This document shows positions 45,707-53,889 of a DNA stretch of 64,000 nucleotides, in pieces. The stretch covers positions 1-64,000 of the forward strand of contig NZ_QGDT01000014.1 in assembly GCF_003149085.1 (NCBI RefSeq), given 5' to 3'. The stretch is from Dyadobacter jejuensis. Its GTDB lineage: Bacteria; Bacteroidota; Bacteroidia; Cytophagales; Spirosomataceae. Each line of letters opens with the position of its first letter. The stretch's first letter is position 1. Under the pieces are notes generated by a model. It was given only the letters and a program-made list of their open reading frames with translations. It was not told the DNA's origin and did not search any database. The position numbers and the translations under genes were made by a program.

Positions 45707-45812
45707 GGGTCGTTTGCGTCTTTTTTTGTACAAAAAAAGGCCTCAAAAACGGGCAATAGCATCGGGTGTTTAGGCATTTAACCCCCTATCCCTCAGTTTT
45801 TTTTGATAAGTA

Positions 45813-45843
45813 TTTGACAAATCCAAATACTTTTCTACCTTTG
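45813..45843 (+). promoter_or_regulatory. Promoter of rpmH-rnpA (Bacteroidota type)
   Basis: TTTG (45813-45816) and an exact TAnnTTTG element TACCTTTG (45836-45843) are separated by 19 bases, the classical Bacteroidota spacing. The leader to the rpmH ATG is about 50 bases. Confidence 0.85.
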
Positions 45844-45897
45844 CAGGCCTAAATTCGGAGTAAAGTAGATTTTATAGCGCAATAAATTGATATACAG

Positions 45898-46056
45898 ATG
45901 AAACGTACATTTCAACCTTCAAATCGCAAGAGGAGAAATAAGCACGGTTTCCGTGAGAGAATGTCTACTCCTAACGGGAGCAAAGTAATAACCAACCGTC
46001 GTAAGAAAGGACGTTGGAAATTGTCAGTATCTGACGAAAAACGTCATAAGCAATAG
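45898..46056 (+). CDS. rpmH: 50S ribosomal protein L34
   Basis: Translation gives a 52-residue, very basic protein: MKRTFQPSNRKRRNKHGFRER, then MSTPNGSKVITNRRKKGRWKL and a short tail ending KRHKQ. This is the complete L34 family signature. The gene is too short for most length cut-offs but is unmistakable. rnpA follows 92 bases later, the universal rpmH-rnpA order. dnaA, which neighbours rpmH in many bacteria, is absent here. Confidence 0.98.
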   Translation: MKRTFQPSNRKRRNKHGFRERMSTPNGSKVITNRRKKGRWKLSVSDEKRHKQ

Positions 46057-46148
46057 GTTCTGTTGGACGGTTGTAGATCGGTTGAAAGCGCGGCTTTCAG
46101 AGTCAGCCCTATTCATTAATTAATAAGACTGGCCAAATCATTAACAAC

Positions 46149-46547
46149 TTGAAGCAAACTTTCAGCAAAAGTGAACGTTTATGTAGCCCCAAGATCATTG
46201 GAAGGCTATTTCAAAGGGGTAGTTCGGAAGTGCACACGTTCTACCTCTTTCCTTTTAGGGTCTTGTATATCTACGACCCTGAGCGTGAGGCGCTCCCTAC
46301 ACAAGTGCTATTTTCAGTTTCCAAAAGGCAATTCAAAAAAGCCGTAGACAGGAACCTGATCCGACGACGCTGTCGTGAGGCCTTTAGGCTTCATAAATCC
46401 CAAATGTATACCGTTGACCCCGCCTGCCGCCCGGCATATGTGGCTTTTTTGTATCTTGCGAAAGATTCAAGCACTTTTAGCGTTATTGATACGGCTATGG
46501 AGAAGTTGCTCGGCCGATTGGTTCGAAGCTCCGAAAGCCAACCCTAA
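46149..46547 (+). CDS. rnpA: Ribonuclease P protein component
   Basis: The protein has 132 residues and helps the catalytic RNA process pre-tRNA 5' ends. The family signature is FSVSKRQFKKAVDRNLIRRRCREAFR. The N-terminus KQTFSKSERLCSPKIIGRLFQRG is typical and fixes the start: the only suitable codon is TTG at 46149, as no ATG lies in frame nearby. The low-efficiency start may hold RnpA below L34 from the shared transcript. The expected yidD and yidC do not follow; an S41 protease gene comes next, 25 bases downstream. Confidence 0.95.
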   Translation: MKQTFSKSERLCSPKIIGRLFQRGSSEVHTFYLFPFRVLYIYDPEREALPTQVLFSVSKRQFKKAVDRNLIRRRCREAFRLHKSQMYTVDPACRPAYVAFLYLAKDSSTFSVIDTAMEKLLGRLVRSSESQP

Positions 46548-46572
46548 CGCTTTCCATTATTCCTGAAGATCC

Positions 46573-48225
46573 ATGAGAAAATACCTTCGTACGGCCTGGT
46601 TGGCCCTACCCTTGCTCGCTGGCCTGGCACTGGTGTCCTTTCGCCAAGATGACCGGTTATTTGAAATAGCCAAAAATCTGGATATTTATGCGACGCTATT
46701 CAAAGAGTTAAACGCCTACTATGTCGACGAGATAAATCCCAATAAACTCATCAAATCGAGCATCGACAATATGCTGAAGACGCTGGACCCCTACACGGTG
46801 TACTATGCCGAGGATGATATAGAGGATTATATGACGATGACCACCGGGAAATACAATGGCATAGGAGCCATGGTGAGTTCGGCAGAGGGTAAGCACCAGG
46901 TGATGATGGTGTATGAAGGCACACCTGCACAGAAAGCTGGACTACAGCTCGGCGACGAGATCATCAAAATCAACGACGTGGATATAGAGAATCGGGAGGA
47001 CTTCGACACCGGCAAATTGCTGAGAGGACAGACTCAGACCAGTGTAAAATTGACGATCCGGCGTTTTGGAAATCCTACTCCCATCGTGATCAACTTAAGC
47101 CGCGATGTGGTAAAAGTTACTAACGTACCCTATTATGGCATGATCGCCGACGGAGTCGGGTATATCGATCTTAAAGACTTTACGGCGACCGCCTCAAGAG
47201 AGGTTCGTAATGCCTTCCAAGAATTGAAGGGTCAGGGAATGAAATCGCTGGTGTTGGACCTTAGAGACAACCCCGGAGGACTGTTGAATATGGCCATCGA
47301 AATATCTAATATTTTTGTGGCCAAGGGCGAGGAGATCGTTTCTACCAAAGGCAAAGTGAGCGAATGGAACAAGACCTATACCGCTTATAACCCGGCATTG
47401 GATACCGAGATACCGATGGTTGTGCTGACCAACAACCGCAGCGCTTCGGCAGCGGAGATTGTAGCCGGAGTGATGCAGGACTACGACCGTGGTGTTTTGA
47501 TAGGGCAGCGCACTTATGGCAAGGGATTGGTACAAACTACCCGCGACCTTTCCTTTAACACCAAAATGAAGATTACTACTGCCAAGTATTATATACCCAG
47601 CGGCCGATGCATACAGGCCATCGACTACAGCCATCGCAATGAAGACGGTAGCGTAGGGAAGCTCCCCGACTCCTTGATGACCAGCTTCAAGACCCGTAAT
47701 GGCCGGGTGGTTTATGATGGAGGTGGTATATTGCCCGATATTTTAACCGAAAGGGAGACCTACTCCCCATTGGCCATCGCTTTGGGGCGCAACCGACTGT
47801 TCTTCGACTATGCCGTAGAATACCACTCCAAGCACGCCACGATAGCCACCGCCGCCAAATTCCACCTGAGTGATGCCGAATACGATGCGTTTGTGAAATG
47901 GCTGTCCGATAAGGAGTATGACTATACCTCCCAAGTGGAGCGTGACTTGGCTAGCCTCGAGGAGTCGGCCAAAAAGGAGAAGTCCTACGAAAGTATTCAA
48001 GGGCAACTGGCCGCCTTGCAGTCCAAGTTAACGCATAACAAAGACAATGATTTACAACTCTTCAAGGCTGAAATTAAGAATATTCTCGAAGAGGAGATCA
48101 TTAAACATTATTACCTTGAAAAAGGAATGAGAGAGGCTTCTTTTGAGGAAGACGAGGAAGTGAAACAGGCCCTTGCCTTATTCAAAACCCCTACCCGTTA
48201 CAAGGAAATATTACAAGCGAAATAA
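46573..48225 (+). CDS. S41-family carboxy-terminal processing peptidase
   Basis: The protein has 550 residues. An N-terminal signal/anchor (LRTAWLALPLLAGLALVSF) is followed by a PDZ domain at about 90-175 (GIGAMVSS...KAGLQLGDEIIKIND). The S41 protease domain comes next, with VLDLRDNPGGLL, the nucleophile Ser in NNRSASAAEIVAG and the Lys in RTYGKGLVQTT, forming the Ser-Lys dyad. A helical C-terminal extension (about 440-550) follows. CtpA/Prc-type enzymes trim or degrade envelope proteins. The gene is probably cotranscribed with rpmH-rnpA and ends in a hairpin. Confidence 0.94.
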   Translation: MRKYLRTAWLALPLLAGLALVSFRQDDRLFEIAKNLDIYATLFKELNAYYVDEINPNKLIKSSIDNMLKTLDPYTVYYAEDDIEDYMTMTTGKYNGIGAMVSSAEGKHQVMMVYEGTPAQKAGLQLGDEIIKINDVDIENREDFDTGKLLRGQTQTSVKLTIRRFGNPTPIVINLSRDVVKVTNVPYYGMIADGVGYIDLKDFTATASREVRNAFQELKGQGMKSLVLDLRDNPGGLLNMAIEISNIFVAKGEEIVSTKGKVSEWNKTYTAYNPALDTEIPMVVLTNNRSASAAEIVAGVMQDYDRGVLIGQRTYGKGLVQTTRDLSFNTKMKITTAKYYIPSGRCIQAIDYSHRNEDGSVGKLPDSLMTSFKTRNGRVVYDGGGILPDILTERETYSPLAIALGRNRLFFDYAVEYHSKHATIATAAKFHLSDAEYDAFVKWLSDKEYDYTSQVERDLASLEESAKKEKSYESIQGQLAALQSKLTHNKDNDLQLFKAEIKNILEEEIIKHYYLEKGMREASFEEDEEVKQALALFKTPTRYKEILQAK

Positions 48226-48236
48226 TTTAAATGCTG

Positions 48237-48271
48237 ACCGGGTGGTGCCTACCACCCGGTACACCTTTTTT
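48237..48271 (+). terminator. Terminator after the S41 protease gene
   Basis: A perfect 10-bp stem ACCGGGTGGT / ACCACCCGGT (48237-48260), then T at 48266-48271, just before the tsaB ATG at 48274. Initiation of tsaB must therefore overlap this site or depend on read-through. Confidence 0.8.
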
Positions 48272-48273
48272 AT

Positions 48274-48969
48274 ATGCTCCTTCTTAGCATCGACAGTTCT
48301 ACCAGAGGCTGTTCTGTAGCCCTTTATCAAGACCAAGTTTTGCTGGCTACCAACGACTTGTTTACCGACCGGTCGTCGTCGGCCATGCTCACCATCCTTC
48401 TCGACAACCTGGTGCGGTCCACGGGCCATAGCCTGCACGATCTGGATGCCGTAGCGGTGGCCAAGGGACCCGGATCCTATACGGGGTTGCGGGTGGCAGT
48501 CTCTACGGCAAAGGGGCTTTGCTTCGCCTTGGAAAAGCCCTTGTTGGCTGCCAATACCTTGGCGGGTATGGCCCAGCAGGTATATGGGTTTTTCTCTGAC
48601 GACACCTGGTTCTGCCCCATGATCGATGCCCGAAGGATGGAAGTGTATGCAGCCATTTACAATGCCCAAGGACAAGAAATGGAGCCCACCAAGGCCATAA
48701 TCCTGGATGAGACTTCATTTGCGGAGACCTTAGACAGTCATCGACTGGTGTTTTTTGGCGACGGTGCCGCCAAATGTAAGCCACTCTTAGGAGCGCATCC
48801 TCAGGCTATCTTTCTGGACGAAGAGATTCGTCCTAGTGCGAGTACCATCGGAAAACTAGCCCTTGCCGCTTATGAAGCGGGTGATTTCGAGGATTTGGCC
48901 ACTTTTGAACCCTATTATCTCAAAGATTTTATGTCGCCAAAGCCCAAAAAGTCGCCTCTGATTCCTTAA
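48274..48969 (+). CDS. tsaB: tRNA threonylcarbamoyladenosine biosynthesis protein TsaB
   Basis: The protein has 231 residues and is the scaffold partner of TsaD (with TsaE) in t6A37 synthesis. The N-terminal MLLLSIDSSTRGCSVALYQD and the middle DAVAVAKGPGSYTGLRVAVSTAKGLCFAL are diagnostic. The DARRMEVYAA segment is also present. The ATG is only 2 bases after the T run of the preceding terminator, so its 5' leader is extremely short if transcription starts downstream of that hairpin. The DUF2480 gene follows in the same direction. Confidence 0.95.
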   Translation: MLLLSIDSSTRGCSVALYQDQVLLATNDLFTDRSSSAMLTILLDNLVRSTGHSLHDLDAVAVAKGPGSYTGLRVAVSTAKGLCFALEKPLLAANTLAGMAQQVYGFFSDDTWFCPMIDARRMEVYAAIYNAQGQEMEPTKAIILDETSFAETLDSHRLVFFGDGAAKCKPLLGAHPQAIFLDEEIRPSASTIGKLALAAYEAGDFEDLATFEPYYLKDFMSPKPKKSPLIP

Positions 48970-49073
48970 TGTGCGTTTTATTTGGGGTCAGTCCAAACAT
49001 TTTTTTGATGAGGGTTGTTAGCTAACTACTACCCATCAACCCAACCGAAAGGGGTAGCAATCAGATCGATCAT

Positions 49074-49589
49074 ATGGAAAACGAAACAATTGTGAATCGA
49101 GTGGCTGGCAGCGGCTTGATATCCTTAGACTTGGAAGATTATTACCACCCAGGTGAACGGGTGATTTACGATATAAAAGACAACCTTTTTCAAGGGATGA
49201 TTCTCAGAGAAAAGGACTTTCGAGAGTTTCTGAAAGGTCATGACTGGGCCACTTACACCGATAAGAACGTGGCAGTGATATGCTCCGAAGACGCCATAGT
49301 GCCTACCTGGGCCTATATGTTGTTGGCTACCAAACTGGAGCCCTATGCCCATTCCGTGGCTTTTGGTTCTTTAGAAGCACTCGAAGCCCTGCTTTTTGAG
49401 GAGGCTATCAGAACCCTGGATATCGAGCCCTTCCGCGACAAAAAAGTAGTGGTAAAAGGCTGTAGTAACAAGGCCGTACCTACCTCTGCCTATCTACAAA
49501 TTACCCTGAAGCTTAAGCCCGTGGTTCAGAGCATTATGTTTGGGGAACCCTGTAGCACCGTGCCGGTATATAAAAGGCCTAGAGCCTAA
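49074..49589 (+). CDS. DUF2480 family protein
   Basis: The protein has 171 residues, soluble, with no signal peptide. It matches the DUF2480 family of Bacteroidota, with IVNRVAGSGLISLDLEDYY at the N-terminus, VAVICSEDAIVPTWAYMLLA in the middle and VVVKGCSNKAVPTSAYLQI near the end. The middle and C-terminal segments are similar in shape (Cys, acidic or Asn, VPTxAY), suggesting an internal repeat. The function is unknown. The gene is 104 bases downstream of tsaB. Confidence 0.88.
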   Translation: MENETIVNRVAGSGLISLDLEDYYHPGERVIYDIKDNLFQGMILREKDFREFLKGHDWATYTDKNVAVICSEDAIVPTWAYMLLATKLEPYAHSVAFGSLEALEALLFEEAIRTLDIEPFRDKKVVVKGCSNKAVPTSAYLQITLKLKPVVQSIMFGEPCSTVPVYKRPRA

Positions 49590-49825
49590 TGGGTACTGTT
49601 GCCTAAACATTCACTGTAGAAAAGAGTGCTATGCAGTAACTGCTGTTTGCACATGGTTAGGATTTTATCCTTTACCCCATTCAATTCCCTTCATGTTCAT
49701 TGGCAGGCTTCTTGGATTTTGTATAGGCACAAAATAGCGCGATGCGCTAGTCAACGGTCATTCTCGGCCGTAACCCTGCTCACTTATCGAATCAAAAAAA
49801 ATAGCCAATATATAACCCAAATACT

Positions 49826-50752
49826 ATGAAATTATCTTCCTTGTTTGCCGGAGTGGCCTTACTGGCGGCATCCTTATGCCTTGTTTGTTGCGGACCGGCA
49901 GAGGAAAAATTCCCAGAAGAGCTTGTCCAGTTCAAACCCTACGCCAAAAATCCGATTTTTGAAGGCACCGGAAATCCAGAAAACTGGGATGAGGTGATAC
50001 GTGAAAGGGGTTATATTCTAAAAGAACAAGACCAGTATTATATGTGGTATACGGGGTATACCAAGGCTACGGGCGAGGAGATGAAATACCTTGGGCTGGC
50101 CACTTCCGACGACGGGTTATCATGGACGCGATATTCGGAAAACCCTATTCATACCACTTTATGGATTGAAGATATGTGTGTGATCAAGGAGGGGAAAACG
50201 TATTATATGTTTGCTGAAAGCAAGGACGATATAGCGCATATGCTGACCTCCAACGATCGTATCAACTGGAATGACCAGGGCTACCTCGATATCCGAATGA
50301 AAGACGGCACTCCCCTGCCCAAAGGCCCCTATGGAACTCCAACAGTCTGGAAGGAAAATGATACCTGGTACCTATATTATGAACGTAATGATGCCGCAAT
50401 ATGGTTGGCTACCAGCGAGGACCTTAAAGTGTGGACCAATGTGCAGGACACGCCTGTACTAGATGCCGGTCCTGAAGCGTACGATGCTTTTGCGGTGGCT
50501 ATGAACAAGATTATTCAATATAAGGGCTATTATTATGCGTATTACCACGCTTCGGCATTCGAGGACTGGCACGAATGGACGACGAATATAGCTGTGTCGA
50601 AAGATTTGATCCATTGGGAAAAATATGCGGGTAATCCCATTCTTGGCAATAATATGTCGAGCGGTTTTCCCCTCTTCGATGGGCAACAGTACCGTTTTTA
50701 CACCATGCATCCCGATGTCAGGGTCTATTTTCCCGAGGAAATAGACCCTTAA
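49826..50752 (+). CDS. Five-bladed beta-propeller lipoprotein (GH43/GH32-like)
   Basis: The protein has 308 residues. The lipoprotein leader ends in LCLVC, with Cys near residue 21. The rest carries repeated blade signatures: YYMWYTGYTKATGEEMKYLG, TYYMFAESKDDIAHMLTSN, TWYLYYERNDAAIWLATSEDL and YYYAYYHASA. This pattern belongs to the GH43/GH32/GH130-like superfamily. Catalytic acids cannot be assigned with certainty, so it may be a glycosidase or only a sugar-binding protein. A related unlipidated gene is at 58347. The 236-base spacer upstream shows no clear signal. Confidence 0.8.
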   Translation: MKLSSLFAGVALLAASLCLVCCGPAEEKFPEELVQFKPYAKNPIFEGTGNPENWDEVIRERGYILKEQDQYYMWYTGYTKATGEEMKYLGLATSDDGLSWTRYSENPIHTTLWIEDMCVIKEGKTYYMFAESKDDIAHMLTSNDRINWNDQGYLDIRMKDGTPLPKGPYGTPTVWKENDTWYLYYERNDAAIWLATSEDLKVWTNVQDTPVLDAGPEAYDAFAVAMNKIIQYKGYYYAYYHASAFEDWHEWTTNIAVSKDLIHWEKYAGNPILGNNMSSGFPLFDGQQYRFYTMHPDVRVYFPEEIDP

Positions 50753-50839
50753 AGTGGCAAAATCTTGTTGTTGGTTACATAACGGCAAGCTTGTTTCTTG
50801 GCCCCTACTCCGATTATAGATAATTGCGGTTAACCGAAG

Positions 50840-51214
50840 CTATTTCATAAGATGGTCGACCCGTATGCTATCGGCATATATCTTTAAAATGATCTTCTTT
50901 TCGACAGGATAACCATTGGTATAGTATCCAAATTGGTGTGTCAAAGTGTCGATGCTGGAGGCCAACCGATACTGGAGCATATAGCTACCGTCTGTGTTGG
51001 GCATTGATTCAAAGCCAAATGGGACTAAAATAGTGGCTCCAGTAAGGAGGCTATATGCCTGTGTAATGCCTTCCTTTTGATGATTGGATAGGCGTAGAAA
51101 ATCGATGTCCTGAGGAGAATGGTTGTTTATTTCGATGACCACCTCTCGAGGCGCGTCGAGGATCTGACAGCCACCAAGCATGGCTAAAAGGACGATGATG
51201 CCGTATCGGTACAT
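50840..51214 (-). CDS. Small lipoprotein of unknown function, 124 aa
   Basis: From the ATG at 51214 there is a lipoprotein leader MYRYGIIVLLAMLGGC, then a beta-rich domain (EVVIEINNHSPQDIDFLRLS ... EKKIILKIYADSIRVDHLMK). The frame is open upstream to 51409, but that extension lies inside rnhB and has no leader. I do not recognise the family. It is the last gene of the DUF58-BatD-like-BatA-rnhB series, 71 bases after the rnhB stop. Confidence 0.75.
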   Translation of the reverse strand: MYRYGIIVLLAMLGGCQILDAPREVVIEINNHSPQDIDFLRLSNHQKEGITQAYSLLTGATILVPFGFESMPNTDGSYMLQYRLASSIDTLTHQFGYYTNGYPVEKKIILKIYADSIRVDHLMK

Positions 51215-51285
51215 GATTGAAGTTTGCGTGTGTCTAAAATCGATAGATCTGTTAAAGGTAGGAAATACATCCTTGCCGCTGGTTT

Positions 51286-51885
51286 TTATTGAGTAGGCGG
51301 TGTTGGCTCCTTGAGTAGCCGAAAGCTCATGCGGTGGAAGGGGGTGGTACCATGCAGCTTTATGGCGGATCGGTGTTGGAGGGTGGGATAACCTACGTTT
51401 TGCTCCCATCCATACTGTGGATAGGTGTTGGCCAGGTCAGCCATTAAGGCATCTCTGTAGTTTTTGGCCAAAATAGACGCTGCCGCAATGGATAGGAACT
51501 TGGAGTCGCCCTTTACGATGCAAGTATGGGGGATCATCGGAAAGGGTACGAACCTGTTGCCGTCGATGAGCAGGTGCTCGGGACGAAGCACAAGGGCATC
51601 TACTGCCCGGTGCATAGCCAAAAAGCTCGCTTTTAAAATATTGATCTGATCTATTTCTCGATTATCGACCTCGGCAATGGCCCAGGCCAATGCCTCCTTA
51701 CGTATCTCTTGGTCGAGCAGCAGTCGTTTGGCGCGGGTGAGCTGTTTGCTATCGTTGAGGTAAGCATGGTGGTAATCGGGCGGCAGTATCACGGCGGCGG
51801 CTACAACCGGGCCAGCCAGGCAGCCTCTACCGACCTCGTCGAGGCCTGCTTCGGTGATATTGGCAGTATAATAGGGTTTTAACAT
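51286..51885 (-). CDS. rnhB: Ribonuclease HII
   Basis: The product removes RNA primers and misincorporated ribonucleotides from DNA. From the ATG at 51885 it has 199 residues, normal for RNase HII; the longer frame (to 51957) lies inside the preceding gene. Catalytic residues are in AGLDEVGRGCLAGP (Asp, Glu), LLIDGN (Asp) and KGDSKFLSIAAASILAK. The start overlaps the stop of the upstream BatA-type gene by one base (TGATG), so translation is coupled, an unusual partner for a DNA-repair enzyme. Confidence 0.96.
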   Translation of the reverse strand: MLKPYYTANITEAGLDEVGRGCLAGPVVAAAVILPPDYHHAYLNDSKQLTRAKRLLLDQEIRKEALAWAIAEVDNREIDQINILKASFLAMHRAVDALVLRPEHLLIDGNRFVPFPMIPHTCIVKGDSKFLSIAAASILAKNYRDALMADLANTYPQYGWEQNVGYPTLQHRSAIKLHGTTPFHRMSFRLLKEPTPPTQ

Positions 51886-52904
51886 CAATCTTCGAGAATA
51901 TTGGCCATAAAGGTGCATTTGGTTCCAAAAGAAATGAGCAACAAGGTAATGGCCCAATAAAGGTATATACGGTAAAAGTCTTTTGTATCGCGGGATACTA
52001 CATCCTTGGTCTTTATTTTTTCTAGCTGGTCTATTTGTTCGAATACCGAGGCTAGGGCGTTATTGTCGGTAGCTCTGAAAAATTTGCCATCGCCAATGGC
52101 TGCTATTTTCTGTAGCTCTCCCTCATCGACCAATGCGGACCTCCGCAGGAGGGTATCGGCTTTGGTGGGTGACTTTGGTAGGCCCACAGCAATGGTATAG
52201 ACGCGTATTCGGTAGGCTTCGGCGAGCTGTGCCGCCGTTGTAGGGCCTAGGCTCCCCGAAGTATTGTCCCCATCACTGATCAGGATAGCCACCTTGCTGG
52301 CCCCACTGGTTTCGCGCATACGATTTACAGCCACAGCCAAAGCACTCCCTATGGCCGTTCCGGGTATGGGGATCATGTCGGGTTGAATTTCGTCCAGAAA
52401 GCGACCGAGCAGGTCGTAATCGGTGGTGAGAGGACAGAGCGAAACGGCCTCTCCTGCAAATATGACCAGCCCAATGCGGTCTTGTAGCCGGCCTTTAATA
52501 AACTTGCTTGCGATGGATTTGGCCGATGCTAGTCGGTTAGGGCTGAGGTCCTTCTCCATCATAGAATCCGATATATCCATGAGTAGCATAATATCGATCC
52601 CTTCTGAATACTGGTCGGTGCGCTCCGATATGACCTGCGGCCTTGCTAGGGCTATTAGCACCATAGCTATGCCCAGGGCTGCGGTGACCGGCTGAAGGTA
52701 ACGTAACAAGGTAAGCCACTCCCAAGGACCGCTAGCACGGGAATAGGTCATTACCAGTTTCTGTTTTCGTTTCCGATGTAGCGCATTTCGTAGCCAGAAG
52801 AAAACGGGGATAAGCGGTAAGGCGAATAGGAAATAAGGATACTCCCAATAGTAATTACGAAAAGTGTCGTAGCCAAACCATTCAATTGAAAACCAGTCCT
52901 CCAT
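51885..52904 (-). CDS. VWA-domain membrane protein, BatA type
   Basis: The protein has 339 residues. Two hydrophobic segments near the N-terminus (about 18-36 and 63-85) precede a von Willebrand A domain (about 98-290) with an intact MIDAS: DxSxS in LLMDISDSM, Thr near PLTTDYD and Asp in LISDGDN. A final membrane helix is at about 310-330. This matches BatA of the Bacteroidota aerotolerance operon. The gene is in line with DUF58 and a BatD-like gene (6-base gap), as in classical bat operons. Confidence 0.92.
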   Translation of the reverse strand: MEDWFSIEWFGYDTFRNYYWEYPYFLFALPLIPVFFWLRNALHRKRKQKLVMTYSRASGPWEWLTLLRYLQPVTAALGIAMVLIALARPQVISERTDQYSEGIDIMLLMDISDSMMEKDLSPNRLASAKSIASKFIKGRLQDRIGLVIFAGEAVSLCPLTTDYDLLGRFLDEIQPDMIPIPGTAIGSALAVAVNRMRETSGASKVAILISDGDNTSGSLGPTTAAQLAEAYRIRVYTIAVGLPKSPTKADTLLRRSALVDEGELQKIAAIGDGKFFRATDNNALASVFEQIDQLEKIKTKDVVSRDTKDFYRIYLYWAITLLLISFGTKCTFMANILED

Positions 52905-52910
52905 AGTTCA

Positions 52911-53888
52911 TTAAGCCGATTGGCGTTCCAAGATTTGTTTTCTTCTATTCTTATAAATTTTAGTGCCGCCGTCTTTTAGTACCTCCAAAAAGACGTTCAT
53001 TTTACTAGACTTTACCTGTCCATAAATAATGCCGTCTAAGTTTCTGAGGGCTTCTGCGAGCTTGGCATCGGGCATGTTGTCGATAATCTCCCGGGTGGTG
53101 TAAGTGGCAAAGGGTTTTTTCTCAAGCCTTTCCAAATAGTTTTTCCAAATAATGATCGCTTTTTCAGCGTCTTTGGTGTTTTCTTTTTCTCTGGTACTGC
53201 GCAGGAGTCTGTTGAAAGAGCGGAGGTATTCCAAGTGTCGGCGTTGCAATTTCAGCAATTGCCATTGTTTGTAAATATCTCGACCAAAAACCCAGTAGAT
53301 CAGGGTTCCAAACCCTATCACCAAGGCTAAAGTACCCAGCGCCACCGAGACGTTGAATTCGTCTTCTAAGGGGACGAGTACGGCCATAGGTTCTACAGCA
53401 GTTTGATTTTGGAGGAGTATTCTATCGGCGTTTTTTAAAAAGAGGGTGTCGGGCTTGCAGAATATCTGGGTGCAATCGCGTCCGTTGTATAAAAATAAAG
53501 GGAGGCGTAAGGACTGGATGGTAGCCACTTCAAAACTAGTCAGTTCGTACAAGGCACTATCGAGGGTAAGGCCTCCGTCGGTTACCGAGCTAAAGGTTTT
53601 CTTGCCGACCATTTCGAAAGGGGCGAAGTCGTAGGTAGAGTCGGGAAAGAAGATTTCATCGGTAGTTGCATGCCGGTAACTGAGGGAGAAATATACTGGG
53701 CGCCCTATCACCAGGCTATCGTTCAAAAAATACCCTACGGGCTGCTGATTTACTTGTGCCTCTGCGAGCCCAATGCTGAGCCACAGAATAAGGGCACAGA
53801 GGGCCCCTAAGCCCTTGGTAGCAAGCTTGGGTGAGTTGTGGGGACGGGGGAGTCCGAGGACAGGTATGATGTATAAATAATGGCGCAT
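52911..53888 (-). CDS. BatD-like membrane protein of the bat operon
   Basis: The protein has 325 residues. The N-terminal hydrophobic leader (LGALCALILWLSIGLAEAQ) is internal, at about residues 27-45. A beta-rich extracytoplasmic domain (about 50-175), one membrane segment (VALGTLALVIGFGTLIYWVFG, about 182-202) and a basic, helical cytoplasmic part follow. This layout fits the BatD/DUF4381-like member of bat operons. The start lies one base after the DUF58 stop. The 26 residues before the leader suggest that the true start may be further downstream. Confidence 0.75.
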   Translation of the reverse strand: MRHYLYIIPVLGLPRPHNSPKLATKGLGALCALILWLSIGLAEAQVNQQPVGYFLNDSLVIGRPVYFSLSYRHATTDEIFFPDSTYDFAPFEMVGKKTFSSVTDGGLTLDSALYELTSFEVATIQSLRLPLFLYNGRDCTQIFCKPDTLFLKNADRILLQNQTAVEPMAVLVPLEDEFNVSVALGTLALVIGFGTLIYWVFGRDIYKQWQLLKLQRRHLEYLRSFNRLLRSTREKENTKDAEKAIIIWKNYLERLEKKPFATYTTREIIDNMPDAKLAEALRNLDGIIYGQVKSSKMNVFLEVLKDGGTKIYKNRRKQILERQSA

Positions 53889-53889
53889 T

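Noticed and set aside
45712..45740. Terminator after the OmpA-family gene
   Set aside because: The only hairpin is an A/T-run pairing (CTTTTTTT-GTAC-AAAAAAAG) with no GC stem; too weak to call.
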